Shown piece by piece: positions 15,781-24,468 of a DNA stretch of 58,390 nucleotides. The notes under the pieces were generated by a model. The model ran no database searches. It was not told where the DNA came from and saw nothing but the letters and a program-made list of their open reading frames with translations. Location of the stretch: positions 1-58,390 of the forward strand of contig NZ_AWUK01000065.1 of assembly GCF_000499205.1 (NCBI RefSeq), read 5' to 3'. The position numbers and the translations under genes were made by a program. This DNA is from Paenibacillus sp. MAEPY2 (lineage in GTDB: Bacteria > Bacillota > Bacilli > Paenibacillales > Paenibacillaceae). How positions within the stretch are numbered: position 1 is the stretch's first letter; every line of letters starts with the position of its first letter.

Positions 15781-18572
15781 TGCAGACAGAAAATCAGATT
15801 GCAGTCCTAGAAGATCGTCCACTTGAGAGCTTAGGTGACATTCAGAGTATAAGTGACTATTTGCACATGTTTGGTCCTGATTTGATCAAGCGCCTAAATA
15901 GTGAGTATATCCCTGTTCATCATCCTGGTACAGATAGTCCCTTAGAGGTCCTCGAAGAGATTAAACGACCTTTATTTAATGCTCAAGCCCATGTGGTCAC
16001 AGCTTTAATTAAAGGGTTCCAGAAGCACAAAAGGCTCTTTTTAATAGGAGGCATGGGTACCGGCAAAACTGCTATATCCATTTCTACTTTTTTTTCACTT
16101 ATACGCGAGATGTTGAAGGGGACAGGTAGAGTCATTTACATGGTTCCAAATCATCTGCTAAAGAAAACGAAGCGAGAAATCTCTATTTTATTGGATAAGG
16201 ATTTGTATGAAGCTCGTTATCTAAAGAGTTATCAGGATGTGATTCAACTGCGGGACAGCGGGATCATGAATTCGCCCCCAACCAAAATAGAAGTTTATAT
16301 CATTGCCAGAGATACGTGCAAACTCGGTTACATGTATGAACCTGTAGCGAAGTGGGTTGACCGTACATATGAGAAACATGTTGGTCATGGTGAGCAAAAG
16401 GAATCTTTCATGAAGACCAGTTTCAAAGGATGGGTTTGTCCTGATTGTGGCGGGCAATTGATGAAAAAGGAAGAGGGGGATGCCGTCCCTCTGGAGTACG
16501 ATGATTTTTATAATAAACATGGTAAACCTGCACGTCGGAAGTATAATCTCTCATGTTCAAATCAGCTTAGATTATACAAGAATGCAGATCCAGATAAAGA
16601 TGAGTACCGCGAGTGTGGTGCACGTCTGTGGTCGGCAAAGAATAAAAACAAAATGAACATTGCTGGAGAACGCGTTAAAGTGTCTGGGGCAGCACCCCGA
16701 AAAGTTTCACCTGCAGATCTGTTCAAGCGCTATTTCAAACGTAAATTTGATTTAACAATCGGAGATGAGTGCCACGAACTCACTGGTGGGAGTGCTCAAG
16801 CCCATGCATTTCATGTGCTTATGGGTTGTGCCAAAAATACAGTCGCTATGACCGGTACTTTGATGAATGGTTACGCGAGTAACTTGTTCGAACTGATCTT
16901 CCGAATGTATCCTAACCGGATGAAGCATATGGGCTTTATGTGGGGTGACGTCGGTAAGTGGATTGATCTTTATGGTGTTAGGGAAAAAACGATGAAGATC
17001 AAGAAAAATGTAGAGTTGAATAGTTCAAGTAATGGCTCATCGGTGAAGGTGAGCACGAAAGAACTGCCTGCAGCAGCTCCTCAGCTCTATACAGATATCT
17101 TAAGTGATGTATCATGCTTTATTCAGATGTCTGATATGTTTGAGGTTCTGCCTACACTTGATCAGGGGCCTATGTTTGTGGACATGGAAGGTGAAAGACG
17201 TTTTGTAAATAACGTCACTAAGATTCATAAAAGACCAGGTAGCAGACGACGTCTAAAAAAAGGGATGCGGCTAGTGGCTCCGTCCTGGTATCTCCAGAAT
17301 AACCTTGATATAATCTCGAACAAACTAAGACGCGCAGTTGAGAAGGAACTGGCGGTTGGACAATCAGTATTGTTAGGGAGTTTGGTGAATACATTACTGT
17401 CTTATCCCGATGTTCCTTTTAACTTCAAAGGTGTTTATCATCCGGACACAGGTGAAGAGATCGTTTCACCACTGTATCGTTTAAGTGACCGGGTAATCTA
17501 TCCAAAAGAGCAGCAATTGCTTAAATTTGTGAAGTCACGGATTAGAGCGGGCCGTAAGGTAGGTATCTATGCAACGTATACCGGAAAATTAGGTACTCTA
17601 CAGCGATTACAGTTGCTGCTGGAGGAGCAAAACATTAAGACAGCAGTTCTTGAGTCTAATGTTGAGGGTCCGGAGCGAGAAGAATGGATTGCACAAAAGG
17701 AAAGGGAAGGGATACAAGTCTTGTTGACGAACCCGATCCTTGTGAGTACGGGTCTGGATCTACTTGGCTTCCCTTCACTGTTTTTCTATCAGACTGGTCA
17801 TCGTTTGACGATTGTACGTCAAGCAAGTGGAAGACATTGGCGTATTGGTCAGAAAAACGCTTGTGAGACTGTCTACAGTGGGTACAAAGGCTCTATGCAG
17901 GAACTTGCCATTAATCTAATGGCAACTAAAATGAACGCAGCCTTAGCCCTTGAAGGACAGTTTAGTGAGGATGGGCTATCCGCATTGACGGATAGTTCTG
18001 GTGGTGGTAGTTTGGCTAATGAGTTGGCCAAACGTTTCATTGGAAATAAAATAGATGGTGTAGAGAGTGCAGAATCGATCTGGGGTAAGATGACCATAGA
18101 TGCTACTCAATTTGCTACTCAAATAGAGTCGGCCACTGTCGGTGTAGTTGAAGTAGTAGTGGAAGAAAACTTTAACAGCGAATTGCTTCCTGTCAGCAAT
18201 CGCTATCACGGAAAAACGCTTGAGGATGCTATCTTGAGCTGGGCTAATGACCATATTCCAAGTGATCTTGTTCCTCGTTTCACGAAACAAATTGAATTTG
18301 TTTCACAGCATGTTTTATGTGGAGTAGAGGGGCTGTCGTACTCAAGAGCTTCACTCGTTGGTGAAATGGAACTTGTATGGGATCCATCTGCCATAAGAGG
18401 GGATGATACAGCATTCCGTAGATGGGCGTTTAATCTGACGAATATGCCTGTACAGGTGAGAGGCGGTACAGATGAATGGACTCCGTCCGTTGTTATCGAA
18501 GGAAAGAAAGGGAAGACGAAAAGAAAGAAAATCTATAACGTATCTGAAGGTCAAATCGCTTTTATTTTGTAA
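15780..18572 (+). CDS. Large SF2 (SNF2-like) helicase with zinc finger insert
   Basis: A 930-residue superfamily 2 ATPase. Motif I is FLIGGMGTGKTAIS (about residue 92), motif Ia VIYMVPNHLL, motif II IGDECHEL (a DECH box, about residue 329), motif III AMTGTLMNG, and motif VI RQASGRHWRIGQ in the C-terminal RecA domain (about residue 683). Between motifs Ia and II a cysteine-rich insert (WVCPDCGGQL, LSCSNQL, ECGARLW) looks like a zinc ribbon. This resembles SNF2/strawberry-notch-like helicases found beside methyltransferases on mobile elements. GGAGGCCATAT precedes the ATG. It probably remodels or unwinds DNA during element replication or establishment. Confidence 0.87.
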   Translation: MQTENQIAVLEDRPLESLGDIQSISDYLHMFGPDLIKRLNSEYIPVHHPGTDSPLEVLEEIKRPLFNAQAHVVTALIKGFQKHKRLFLIGGMGTGKTAISISTFFSLIREMLKGTGRVIYMVPNHLLKKTKREISILLDKDLYEARYLKSYQDVIQLRDSGIMNSPPTKIEVYIIARDTCKLGYMYEPVAKWVDRTYEKHVGHGEQKESFMKTSFKGWVCPDCGGQLMKKEEGDAVPLEYDDFYNKHGKPARRKYNLSCSNQLRLYKNADPDKDEYRECGARLWSAKNKNKMNIAGERVKVSGAAPRKVSPADLFKRYFKRKFDLTIGDECHELTGGSAQAHAFHVLMGCAKNTVAMTGTLMNGYASNLFELIFRMYPNRMKHMGFMWGDVGKWIDLYGVREKTMKIKKNVELNSSSNGSSVKVSTKELPAAAPQLYTDILSDVSCFIQMSDMFEVLPTLDQGPMFVDMEGERRFVNNVTKIHKRPGSRRRLKKGMRLVAPSWYLQNNLDIISNKLRRAVEKELAVGQSVLLGSLVNTLLSYPDVPFNFKGVYHPDTGEEIVSPLYRLSDRVIYPKEQQLLKFVKSRIRAGRKVGIYATYTGKLGTLQRLQLLLEEQNIKTAVLESNVEGPEREEWIAQKEREGIQVLLTNPILVSTGLDLLGFPSLFFYQTGHRLTIVRQASGRHWRIGQKNACETVYSGYKGSMQELAINLMATKMNAALALEGQFSEDGLSALTDSSGGGSLANELAKRFIGNKIDGVESAESIWGKMTIDATQFATQIESATVGVVEVVVEENFNSELLPVSNRYHGKTLEDAILSWANDHIPSDLVPRFTKQIEFVSQHVLCGVEGLSYSRASLVGEMELVWDPSAIRGDDTAFRRWAFNLTNMPVQVRGGTDEWTPSVVIEGKKGKTKRKKIYNVSEGQIAFIL

Positions 18573-18588
18573 GCATTAGTGGTTGCTC

Positions 18589-18626
18589 AGATCCCCCTCC
18601 CATTTTCTAATAGGGTGGGGGATCTT
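18589..18626 (+). terminator. Intrinsic terminator after the helicase
   Basis: AGATCCCCCTCCCAT pairs with ATAGGGTGGGGGATCT (a bulge and G-T pairs); the tail TTCATTTC is a weak U tract. Confidence 0.7.
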
Positions 18627-18733
18627 TCATTTCAATTCATTAATTAGAGCTGTTTACAAATTGTTATATGAAGTATTGTTTGTAGAAAGTATAATATATT
18701 TGTTCGTATTTTATTCTGAAGGAGAGATTCTAA

Positions 18734-19360
18734 ATGCTAGGGAGAAATGATATTTGTTTATGTTCAAGTGGAAAGAAGTATAAGAAGTGCCACGGCAATG
18801 ATGAGGTATATAACAAAGAAATTTTAAATATTCCATTTGAACATCCTCAGAAAAAAGTAATCAGTGATACATATGTAGCAATAAATGAGGATTTTAGACG
18901 TAACCCTAATCCTGGATCTTGCCATATCACATCGAGCCTGATGTATGTACTACTGAAAGAGCAAAACGTTGAATGTGAAGTATGTATTGGAGAAGTTGAG
19001 GTGCCTGGCTTAGGATATTTTGATCATTCTTGGATTGAGATAGATGGTGCACCTTTTGATATTGCTATTCAATTGACGTTGGATGAGAAGCGACATTCAC
19101 GAGTGTATGCTGGACATGATTTAAATGAATGTTCAATTGATCCATCTATGGTGAATTATCGATTTAGTAAAGATGGTTTAGATAATAGAGTTGCTGGAGA
19201 AATCTATAGAACACCATTAACAAACTATCTCGATAATGCACCGGATCAGCGGGGATGGGAAACAATTGAAAGAATTGCATCAAAATTGGGAATTGATATT
19301 AGTCGTAATGTTTTAAGAGAAAAATATAAACAGACTGGACGTAAATTGATAGAGGTATAG
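18734..19360 (+). CDS. SEC-C motif protein with a putative Cys-His-Asp domain
   Basis: A 208-residue protein. Residues 2-20 are a SEC-C zinc motif (GRNDICLCSSGKKYKKCHG). After a linker, GSCHITSSLMYVLL (about residue 57), then YFDHSWIEIDG (about residue 97) and PFDIA carry Cys, His and Asp in the order and spacing of transglutaminase/papain-like folds. This suggests a thiol hydrolase or a degraded relative. GAAGGAGAGATTC precedes the ATG, and the gene is bounded by terminators on both sides, so it is probably a separate unit. A catalytic activity is inferred, not shown. Confidence 0.75.
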   Translation: MLGRNDICLCSSGKKYKKCHGNDEVYNKEILNIPFEHPQKKVISDTYVAINEDFRRNPNPGSCHITSSLMYVLLKEQNVECEVCIGEVEVPGLGYFDHSWIEIDGAPFDIAIQLTLDEKRHSRVYAGHDLNECSIDPSMVNYRFSKDGLDNRVAGEIYRTPLTNYLDNAPDQRGWETIERIASKLGIDISRNVLREKYKQTGRKLIEV

Positions 19361-19366
19361 ATTTAA

Positions 19367-19412
19367 AGTAGAAGACGAACAATCCTTGAGGTTGTTGGTC
19401 TTCTACTTTTTC
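19367..19412 (+). terminator. Intrinsic terminator
   Basis: AGTAGAAGAC / GTCTTCTACT with an inner AACAA/TTGTT pairing, followed by TTTTT. Confidence 0.88.
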
Positions 19413-19530
19413 CATATACGATGTAATTGGATTTCAATACATATTAATTAGTTAATTAATTAATTGTTTGGAGAAAATGAGAAACCGTTATATGATAAAA
19501 ATATAACTTGAATTAGGGGGAACGAGAATT

Positions 19531-19875
19531 ATGAGTACAAAACAGAAAATTTATCCAACTTGCAATCTATGCGACAAATTAAATGCAGATATGACCCACT
19601 GTGCAATTTATGGACCGGTATCATTAGCAGAAACAAACAACACAGCCATAGGAGCTGCATGTACTAAATCTGGTGATTATGTGCGTTTATTGCATGCTGT
19701 ACCTAATGATTTTAACTATGGCTTCACAGCTAATGGTAAAAGTATAGACGAAGCTGCTGAAGAGGAATTGTTGGTCTATGATGCCGGCAAAGAACTTGAT
19801 GGTTTTAAGTTGAAGCACGGACTTACTCTTCAAGAATGGGCAGATCAAGCATTTTCAGAGAGAGAAAGAGATTAG
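19531..19875 (+). CDS. Small Cys-containing hypothetical protein
   Basis: A 114-residue protein with CNLCDKL, MTHC and AACTKS near the N-terminus, which could form a zinc site, followed by a helical acidic C-terminus (EEELLVYDAGKELDG). AGGGGG lies about 11 bases before the ATG. It ends only a few bases before the phospholipase D-like lipoprotein, so the two probably share a transcript. Not recognised. Confidence 0.65.
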   Translation: MSTKQKIYPTCNLCDKLNADMTHCAIYGPVSLAETNNTAIGAACTKSGDYVRLLHAVPNDFNYGFTANGKSIDEAAEEELLVYDAGKELDGFKLKHGLTLQEWADQAFSERERD

Positions 19876-19887
19876 GGGATGTCGAAT

Positions 19888-20499
19888 ATGTATATCCGTT
19901 CAAAAGGTGTTCTTGTTTTAGGATTATTATTTTTTCTAAGTGCAGGTTGCTCCTCAACTGATTCATTTGACCGAGTAAGTACAATTTTTACTTCTTCTTT
20001 TTCAGATCGAGAGCAATCTGTCAGTATTCAGTCCTCTGACATTGAATATGCTTTCACTCAGAAAGATCAGCATCCGGAAAAACTTCTTATCCAGGTGATT
20101 GATGATGCACAAGATACCTTAGATATCTCAATCTATAGTCTGACTGAAAGAAATATTACGAATTCTATAATTAATGCTCAGCAGCGTGGCGTAAAGGTTC
20201 GAGTTATTACAGATCGTTCTCAATCAGAAGGTGAATCGCAAGCTGAAAGAATACATCAACTTTTAGATAAAGGTATAGAGGTAAAGGAAAATACACATAG
20301 TGGTTTGATGCATCATAAAACAACGATCGCTGATCGTTCGGTTGTAACTACGGGTTCGTTTAATTATTCAACAGCTGCCACAAAATATAATGATGAGGTC
20401 CTGGTTGTGATTCATGATAATGCTATTGCTGAATATTGGTCAGACGTTTTTCAAGAGATGTGGTTGGATCAAGAAAGGTATGCTGCAGTATCTTTGTAG
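19888..20499 (+). CDS. Phospholipase D-family lipoprotein, probable nuclease
   Basis: A 203-residue protein with an N-terminal lipoprotein signal (VLVLGLLFFLSAGC, lipobox LSAGC) and a single HKD motif (HHKTTIADRSVVTTGSFNYS) preceded by DTLDISIYSLTE and a GVKVRVITDRSQ strand, the layout of the Nuc-type one-motif phospholipase D family, which works as a dimer on DNA or phosphodiesters. It would be tethered outside the membrane. ATG 19888 was chosen because AGGGG lies 9 bases upstream; an ATG three codons earlier abuts that site. Surface nucleases of this kind occur on conjugative plasmids. Confidence 0.85.
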   Translation: MYIRSKGVLVLGLLFFLSAGCSSTDSFDRVSTIFTSSFSDREQSVSIQSSDIEYAFTQKDQHPEKLLIQVIDDAQDTLDISIYSLTERNITNSIINAQQRGVKVRVITDRSQSEGESQAERIHQLLDKGIEVKENTHSGLMHHKTTIADRSVVTTGSFNYSTAATKYNDEVLVVIHDNAIAEYWSDVFQEMWLDQERYAAVSL

Positions 20500-20535
20500 C
20501 TATGACTCCAAAATTAATTCCTGAAGGAGAATGGT

Positions 20536-20934
20536 ATGAATATTACTGCTATTAATGAGTTAGTCTCACATGGGTGGACGTTAGAGGTATGGGAAGCTCG
20601 ATATGGGGGAGACGTATGGGCGATGGTTGGTCCAGCAGCATATGTTGATCAATTGCGTGATATTACAGGTGGTGGAGATATTGAAGCAGTTGAGCTTGAA
20701 TGGTATTTAAATAATAAAGGATCATGGATTCCAGTAGCACAAGCTAAAAATATTGGTGAAGCGCTTAATAAACTTGAAAATAAGATAGAGTTACTTGTTA
20801 GTAATAATGAATGGAAAGAAGCTGTTCATTCTGTATACCTTAGAATTATTGAGGTAAGTGATGGATCGTATGGTTTAAAAACAGCTACAGATGACCTGAA
20901 TGAGATAATTTTTAGTCGGCCACAAGGTATCTAA
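20536..20934 (+). CDS. Hypothetical protein
   Basis: A 132-residue soluble protein. The first 60 residues (WTLEVWEARYGGDVWAMVGP) look like a beta-rich fold and the rest is helical. CTGAAGGAGAATGGT precedes the ATG. It is the last gene before the replication origin region, about 100 bases upstream of the first iteron. Not recognised. Confidence 0.7.
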   Translation: MNITAINELVSHGWTLEVWEARYGGDVWAMVGPAAYVDQLRDITGGGDIEAVELEWYLNNKGSWIPVAQAKNIGEALNKLENKIELLVSNNEWKEAVHSVYLRIIEVSDGSYGLKTATDDLNEIIFSRPQGI

Positions 20935-21040
20935 TTTTGACTAGGAAGTGGGGAGAATTGATTCTAAACCAACGTAATAAGGCATAACCTACTAAAGGAT
21001 GTAGCTGTATTTCATGAGGTGAGATTGATATATTGTATGA

Positions 21041-21767
21041 AAGGCCACATGAAAAGGGTGACTTAAGACTTTATCGGAATCTATTCTTCTTTAGATATAT
21101 ATTTTTATTATTTTAGTTTTTATTTTTAATGTTTTGCTTGTTTAAGAGATTGATAGAGTAAGGACAGGACTAGCTTGGAGGACCTTTAGTGCCACATCTA
21201 AGGGAGTAAAGGGCCACAGATATAGGAGTTAAAGGCCACACATACAATTCCTAAGAAGCCACACATAAGGGAGTCAAAGGCCACACGTAAGGGATTAGCA
21301 AGGCCACACTAAAGGGAGTAGGGTAGTGAACGATTAGCAAATGTTGGGGATAAAGCGACTCGTTACTCCTCTTTGTGTGGCACTATGGCTAAAAAAATCG
21401 CTTTATAAGGTAATTTATTCAGCTTTGATACATACTTCACTCCTTTTGGTGTGGCAGTTTGTTGCTATAAAGATGATAACAGCAAGGTAGTTTCCTTAGC
21501 ATAAGAGATACAGCAAGATGTGTGGATATTATCTAATTTAACTCCTTTATATGTGGCCTTAGGAGAAATGTAGTGCAAAAGGCCACATACAAAGGAGTAT
21601 CATCACGAGTTATCCACAATTCAAACGAAAATAACTCCCTTTAGTGTGGTCTTTGTTCAAAATCGGTGTTGTTTTGGTCTTTTCTTCAAGGACAAGCTCC
21701 TTTTTGTGTGGCATTTCAAGTATATTCCCCTCTTTTATGAGTACAGAAAGGCCACAAGAAAAGGAGT
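21041..21767. other. Replication origin (oriV) with iterons
   Basis: Copies of GGCCACAYNTAAGGGAGT occur in direct orientation with the GCCAC starting at 21191, 21213, 21235, 21258, 21280 and 21303 (22-23 bp period), with further copies at 21041 and 21579 and near 21747, and in inverse orientation (ACTCCTTTTNGTGTGGC) near 21365, 21439, 21541, 21633 and 21696. AT-rich segments lie at about 21095-21140 and 21470-21530. The Rep_3 initiator gene begins 60 bases after the last copy, the standard arrangement of a theta-replicating iteron plasmid. Confidence 0.9.
21610..21618 (+). promoter_or_regulatory. DnaA box
   Basis: TTATCCACA, a perfect match to the bacterial DnaA-box consensus, inside the iteron region. 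A second near-match (TGTGGATAT, reverse orientation) lies at about 21520. Confidence 0.8.
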
Positions 21768-21827
21768 GGCTAATACATTGATACTACCATACAATCAAAT
21801 TATCAAAGATATAGTGAGGATAATAAC

Positions 21828-23084
21828 ATGGGTGAGGATAACCAGTTAGAATTTGAATTTGAACTTGATACGATCTCAGACCACTACATTGTCTCCGAGT
21901 CCAATGCATTGATAGAGGCACGGACAAATTTGACTTTACATGAAGAACGATTGATATATATTCTAGCCTCACGGATTCATCCTGAAGATACGAGTTTCAA
22001 GACCCACCACTTCCGAGTGAAGGACATTGCTGAGAAGCTGGGCTTAACCGAGAAAAACTTCTACAAACGGGTACGGGAGATTATCGATAGTCTCCAGGAC
22101 AAGAAAGTAATTATTGAAGAGAAGAGCATGAATTCAACATTATCAGCTCACTGGTTGGCAGCAGCCCGCTACTATCACGGCAAAGGTATGATTGAATTGG
22201 AGTTTTCTGAGATGCTGCGGCCTTATTTACTGCAACTCCATCAGAACTTCACTAAATTTAAGTTATGGAATGTACTTTATTTGAAGAGTTTTTACTCCTC
22301 CAAATTGTACAAGCTTCTCAAACAGTACTTGCCTCTTCAGAAGCGTAAATTCACGATGGAGCAGTTGCGGGATAAACTCGAGCTGGAAGAAGGCAAGTAT
22401 GTAAAGTATAGCCATCTTAAAAACCGGATACTTCTTTCATCTCAGGTGGAACTCGAAGCCAAAACAGATATCAGATTTACTTTTGAAGAGATTAAGAGCG
22501 GTGCAAAGGTGGTAGGTATCATATTCCATATCTTCCCTAACCATAAAGGAGAACGGGCTAGCCTTAATGATGATGAATACATTGATCAGGAAGATACGCT
22601 TGAGCTTTTAGCCCGGTTTGAAATCAAAAAGAAACTAGCGAAAGAATTGCTTTCTAAGCATGGCGAAGAACACATTCGGGCTAACATCAAATATGTGTAC
22701 GAAAAGAAGCGTAACATGGAAGTGAGCAATATATCTGGATACATCATTCGGGCTATTGAAGAAAATTATGCTGACGCCCAAAGATTGTTTGATCCGGAAG
22801 ATGATGATGACATACAAACCTCCATCCGAATGTTAAATGACCGCATTGGAAGATATATTGTTTTCCACGATCAGTGTATCAAAGAAGGAATGGAAACCGA
22901 GCAAGATGGAATTCGCGGAATGCTTACCAAGATAATGCAAGAGATTAATAAGGCTTCAGAGCAACGGCTACTTCATAATAAGAGACCTCTGGTAATTGAA
23001 GACTTTTACCACCACCGGGCCAAAGAAGCATTTACATTTCTTTCTGTTCAAAACAATTCCCAGCTACAATTAGAACTAAGCTGA
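21828..23084 (+). CDS. rep: Rep_3-family replication initiator
   Basis: A 418-residue plasmid initiator with the two winged-helix domains of Rep_3/RepB proteins. ESNALIEARTNLTLHEERLIYILASRI is the N-terminal signature, followed by FRVKDIAEKLGLTEKNFYKRV and LKLWNVLYLKSFYSSKLYKLLKQY-like helices and GKYVKYSHLKNRILLSSQVELE at the start of the second domain. The C-terminal 150 residues extend beyond the usual length and are charged and helical. TGAGGATAATAAC precedes the ATG. It would bind the iterons upstream, open the origin and load the helicase. A terminator follows. Confidence 0.93.
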   Translation: MGEDNQLEFEFELDTISDHYIVSESNALIEARTNLTLHEERLIYILASRIHPEDTSFKTHHFRVKDIAEKLGLTEKNFYKRVREIIDSLQDKKVIIEEKSMNSTLSAHWLAAARYYHGKGMIELEFSEMLRPYLLQLHQNFTKFKLWNVLYLKSFYSSKLYKLLKQYLPLQKRKFTMEQLRDKLELEEGKYVKYSHLKNRILLSSQVELEAKTDIRFTFEEIKSGAKVVGIIFHIFPNHKGERASLNDDEYIDQEDTLELLARFEIKKKLAKELLSKHGEEHIRANIKYVYEKKRNMEVSNISGYIIRAIEENYADAQRLFDPEDDDDIQTSIRMLNDRIGRYIVFHDQCIKEGMETEQDGIRGMLTKIMQEINKASEQRLLHNKRPLVIEDFYHHRAKEAFTFLSVQNNSQLQLELS

Positions 23085-23094
23085 TTAAATAAAT

Positions 23095-23127
23095 GATGGA
23101 GACCCTAAGTGGTTTCCATCATTTTTA
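23095..23127 (+). terminator. Intrinsic terminator after rep
   Basis: GATGGAGACC pairs with GGTTTCCATC, followed by ATTTTTATT. Confidence 0.85.
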
Positions 23128-23164
23128 TTATGGCTTTAGCTAGTTGAGTGCGTGAAACGCGCGA

Positions 23165-23383
23165 AACAAAAAACCACCCGCTATGCGGGTGGAGGGATCA
23201 AGGGTTTGACCACCAAGACCATTCCAATAAAATTGAGATGTTCAGGCTCAAAAGAAAGGAATGGTGTCATCGATGGAAAACAAGAGCTACAGCCTAGCTC
23301 ACACCAAGTGGATGTGTAAATACCACATAGTGTTTACCCCGAAGTATAGACGGAAAGAAATCTATAATGATTGCTATCCATAA
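23165..23383 (+). mobile_element. IS200/IS605-family remnant (left end)
   Basis: The palindrome CCACCCGC-TAT-GCGGGTGG (23174-23192) is the type of subterminal hairpin recognised by IS200 transposases, and the start of a tnpA gene follows about 80 bases later. The sequence leaves the transposase frame abruptly near 23370, so the rest of the element has been deleted. Confidence 0.75.
23273..23383 (+). pseudogene. tnpA: IS200-type transposase TnpA, 5' fragment
   Basis: The first 32 codons read like an IS200 TnpA N-terminus (MENKSYSLAHTKWMCKYHIV then FTPKYRRKEIYN). After IYN the frame continues with four unrelated residues and stops. The family is normally about 150 residues with catalytic HUH and Tyr residues, none of which remain here. 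AAAGAAAGGAATGGTGTCATCG precedes the ATG in two overlapping site-like pieces. It is inactive; it marks an old insertion beside the origin. Confidence 0.85.
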
Positions 23384-23399
23384 AATAACTTACAATCGA

Positions 23400-23442
23400 C
23401 CAATTCCAATATATTAATTAATATATTGGAATTGGTTCCTTT
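23400..23442. terminator. 36-bp perfect palindrome, AT-rich
   Basis: CCAATTCCAATATATTAA (23400-23417) is followed directly by its exact reverse complement (23418-23435) and TTCCTTTTCG. It lies at the right edge of the IS remnant. It may be a terminator without a loop or a recombination product. Confidence 0.6.
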
Positions 23443-23492
23443 TCGTTATATTATTAATCTGTCTGATCTATTCGCACAAGGGAGGCCAGCAA

Positions 23493-23681
23493 TTGAACGA
23501 GTTTACTGCCATGGTATGGCTGTTTACACTGTTAGCATTCTATATAGTAATTAAATACGGAATTCCGATCGCGTTAATCATAGTCGGTTATTTTATTTTA
23601 AAAGGTTACAAGAAGCGCAAGATCGTGGCCATGAGTGACAAGCCAACGTTTGTAAATAAGCAAGGGAACATTAAACCATGA
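23493..23681 (+). CDS. Small membrane protein
   Basis: A 62-residue protein with one long or two short transmembrane helices (FTAMVWLFTLLAFYIVIKYG, IALIIVGYFILKGY) followed by a basic tail. TTG 23493 has GGGAGG at 7 bases upstream. Its stop overlaps a possible 23-residue reading frame (ATG 23678) with a CSC motif. Function unknown. Confidence 0.6.
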   Translation: MNEFTAMVWLFTLLAFYIVIKYGIPIALIIVGYFILKGYKKRKIVAMSDKPTFVNKQGNIKP

Positions 23682-23758
23682 AACGTGATCCTTGTTCTTG
23701 TACGGAAATATTGAGGTATGGACTGATGAAATACTCTATGGAGAGGTGAAGATTAAAA

Positions 23759-24157
23759 ATGACTATTGAACCCTGTGATTTATGTGGCTCATCCATGCGT
23801 GAAGGTCAGTATGGAGAAGCAAGATGGATTTGTACGAATGAAGAGTGTGATAAATTTGATTCTTCCTGGCCGGTTAAACAATTAGAAAAAGTGCTCAAGC
23901 CGCTGAATGATGAGATTGCTACAGTGTCCTTATTTACTAATGGAACAATTGAAATGTATACTGCCCGATGGGTGGGTGATGGATCATTCACAGTAAGATT
24001 TGAAGACGGCAGCGAAATTGATTGTTATTTGGACGGCGACAAAATTTTCCCTGATGTACCCGAGATAAATAAGGAGATTAGAGATAAAATGCTTCTTCTA
24101 ATAGGATTACGAAATAAGATAAGTGATGTGATCAACGAGAAAAGAGGAACAAGATGA
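23759..24157 (+). CDS. Small zinc-ribbon-like hypothetical protein
   Basis: A 132-residue protein whose N-terminus (CDLCGSSM...WICTNEEC) holds four cysteines in a zinc-ribbon pattern. The middle (ARWVGDGSFTVRFEDGSEIDCY) looks like a small beta barrel and the C-terminus is helical. GAGAGGTGAAG precedes the ATG. Its stop overlaps the next start (ATGA), so translation is coupled. Similar small zinc-ribbon proteins are common in phages; no function is assigned. Confidence 0.65.
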   Translation: MTIEPCDLCGSSMREGQYGEARWICTNEECDKFDSSWPVKQLEKVLKPLNDEIATVSLFTNGTIEMYTARWVGDGSFTVRFEDGSEIDCYLDGDKIFPDVPEINKEIRDKMLLLIGLRNKISDVINEKRGTR

Positions 24158-24468
24158 GCTTGGATATTCGGTTAACCGTTGAAGATGGAAAGAATGTGGG
24201 TGATAAGCACACCAGGCATAATCTAAATCGAATGTGGAAAGAAGCCGGTGTATATGAGGTTCTTTATGAATCGGATGGGAAAATCTCAATAGAGGTGCTG
24301 CCAACACTTAAACTCGGATTAAAGAAGCTGCTTGCTGAATCTCAACAATATCGGAAGTTCAATCTCTTAAGTACAGCGAAGACTTATCGGATCGCTGTAC
24401 TGTGGCTATCGGTACTCATAGAAGAATTTAATAGGTATCCGAATGGAGTCATCACAATAGACCAATAA
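24154..24468 (+). CDS. Phage-type small hypothetical protein
   Basis: A 104-residue protein coupled to the previous gene through ATGA. The pattern LDIRLTVEDGKNVGDKHTRH, then NLNRMWKEAGVYEVLY, then a helical C-terminus ending in YPNGVITIDQ resembles a widespread family of small phage proteins of unknown role (LDI...HNLNxMAxExGxYxxLW). That resemblance is from memory of the pattern only. Confidence 0.6.
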   Translation: MSLDIRLTVEDGKNVGDKHTRHNLNRMWKEAGVYEVLYESDGKISIEVLPTLKLGLKKLLAESQQYRKFNLLSTAKTYRIAVLWLSVLIEEFNRYPNGVITIDQ

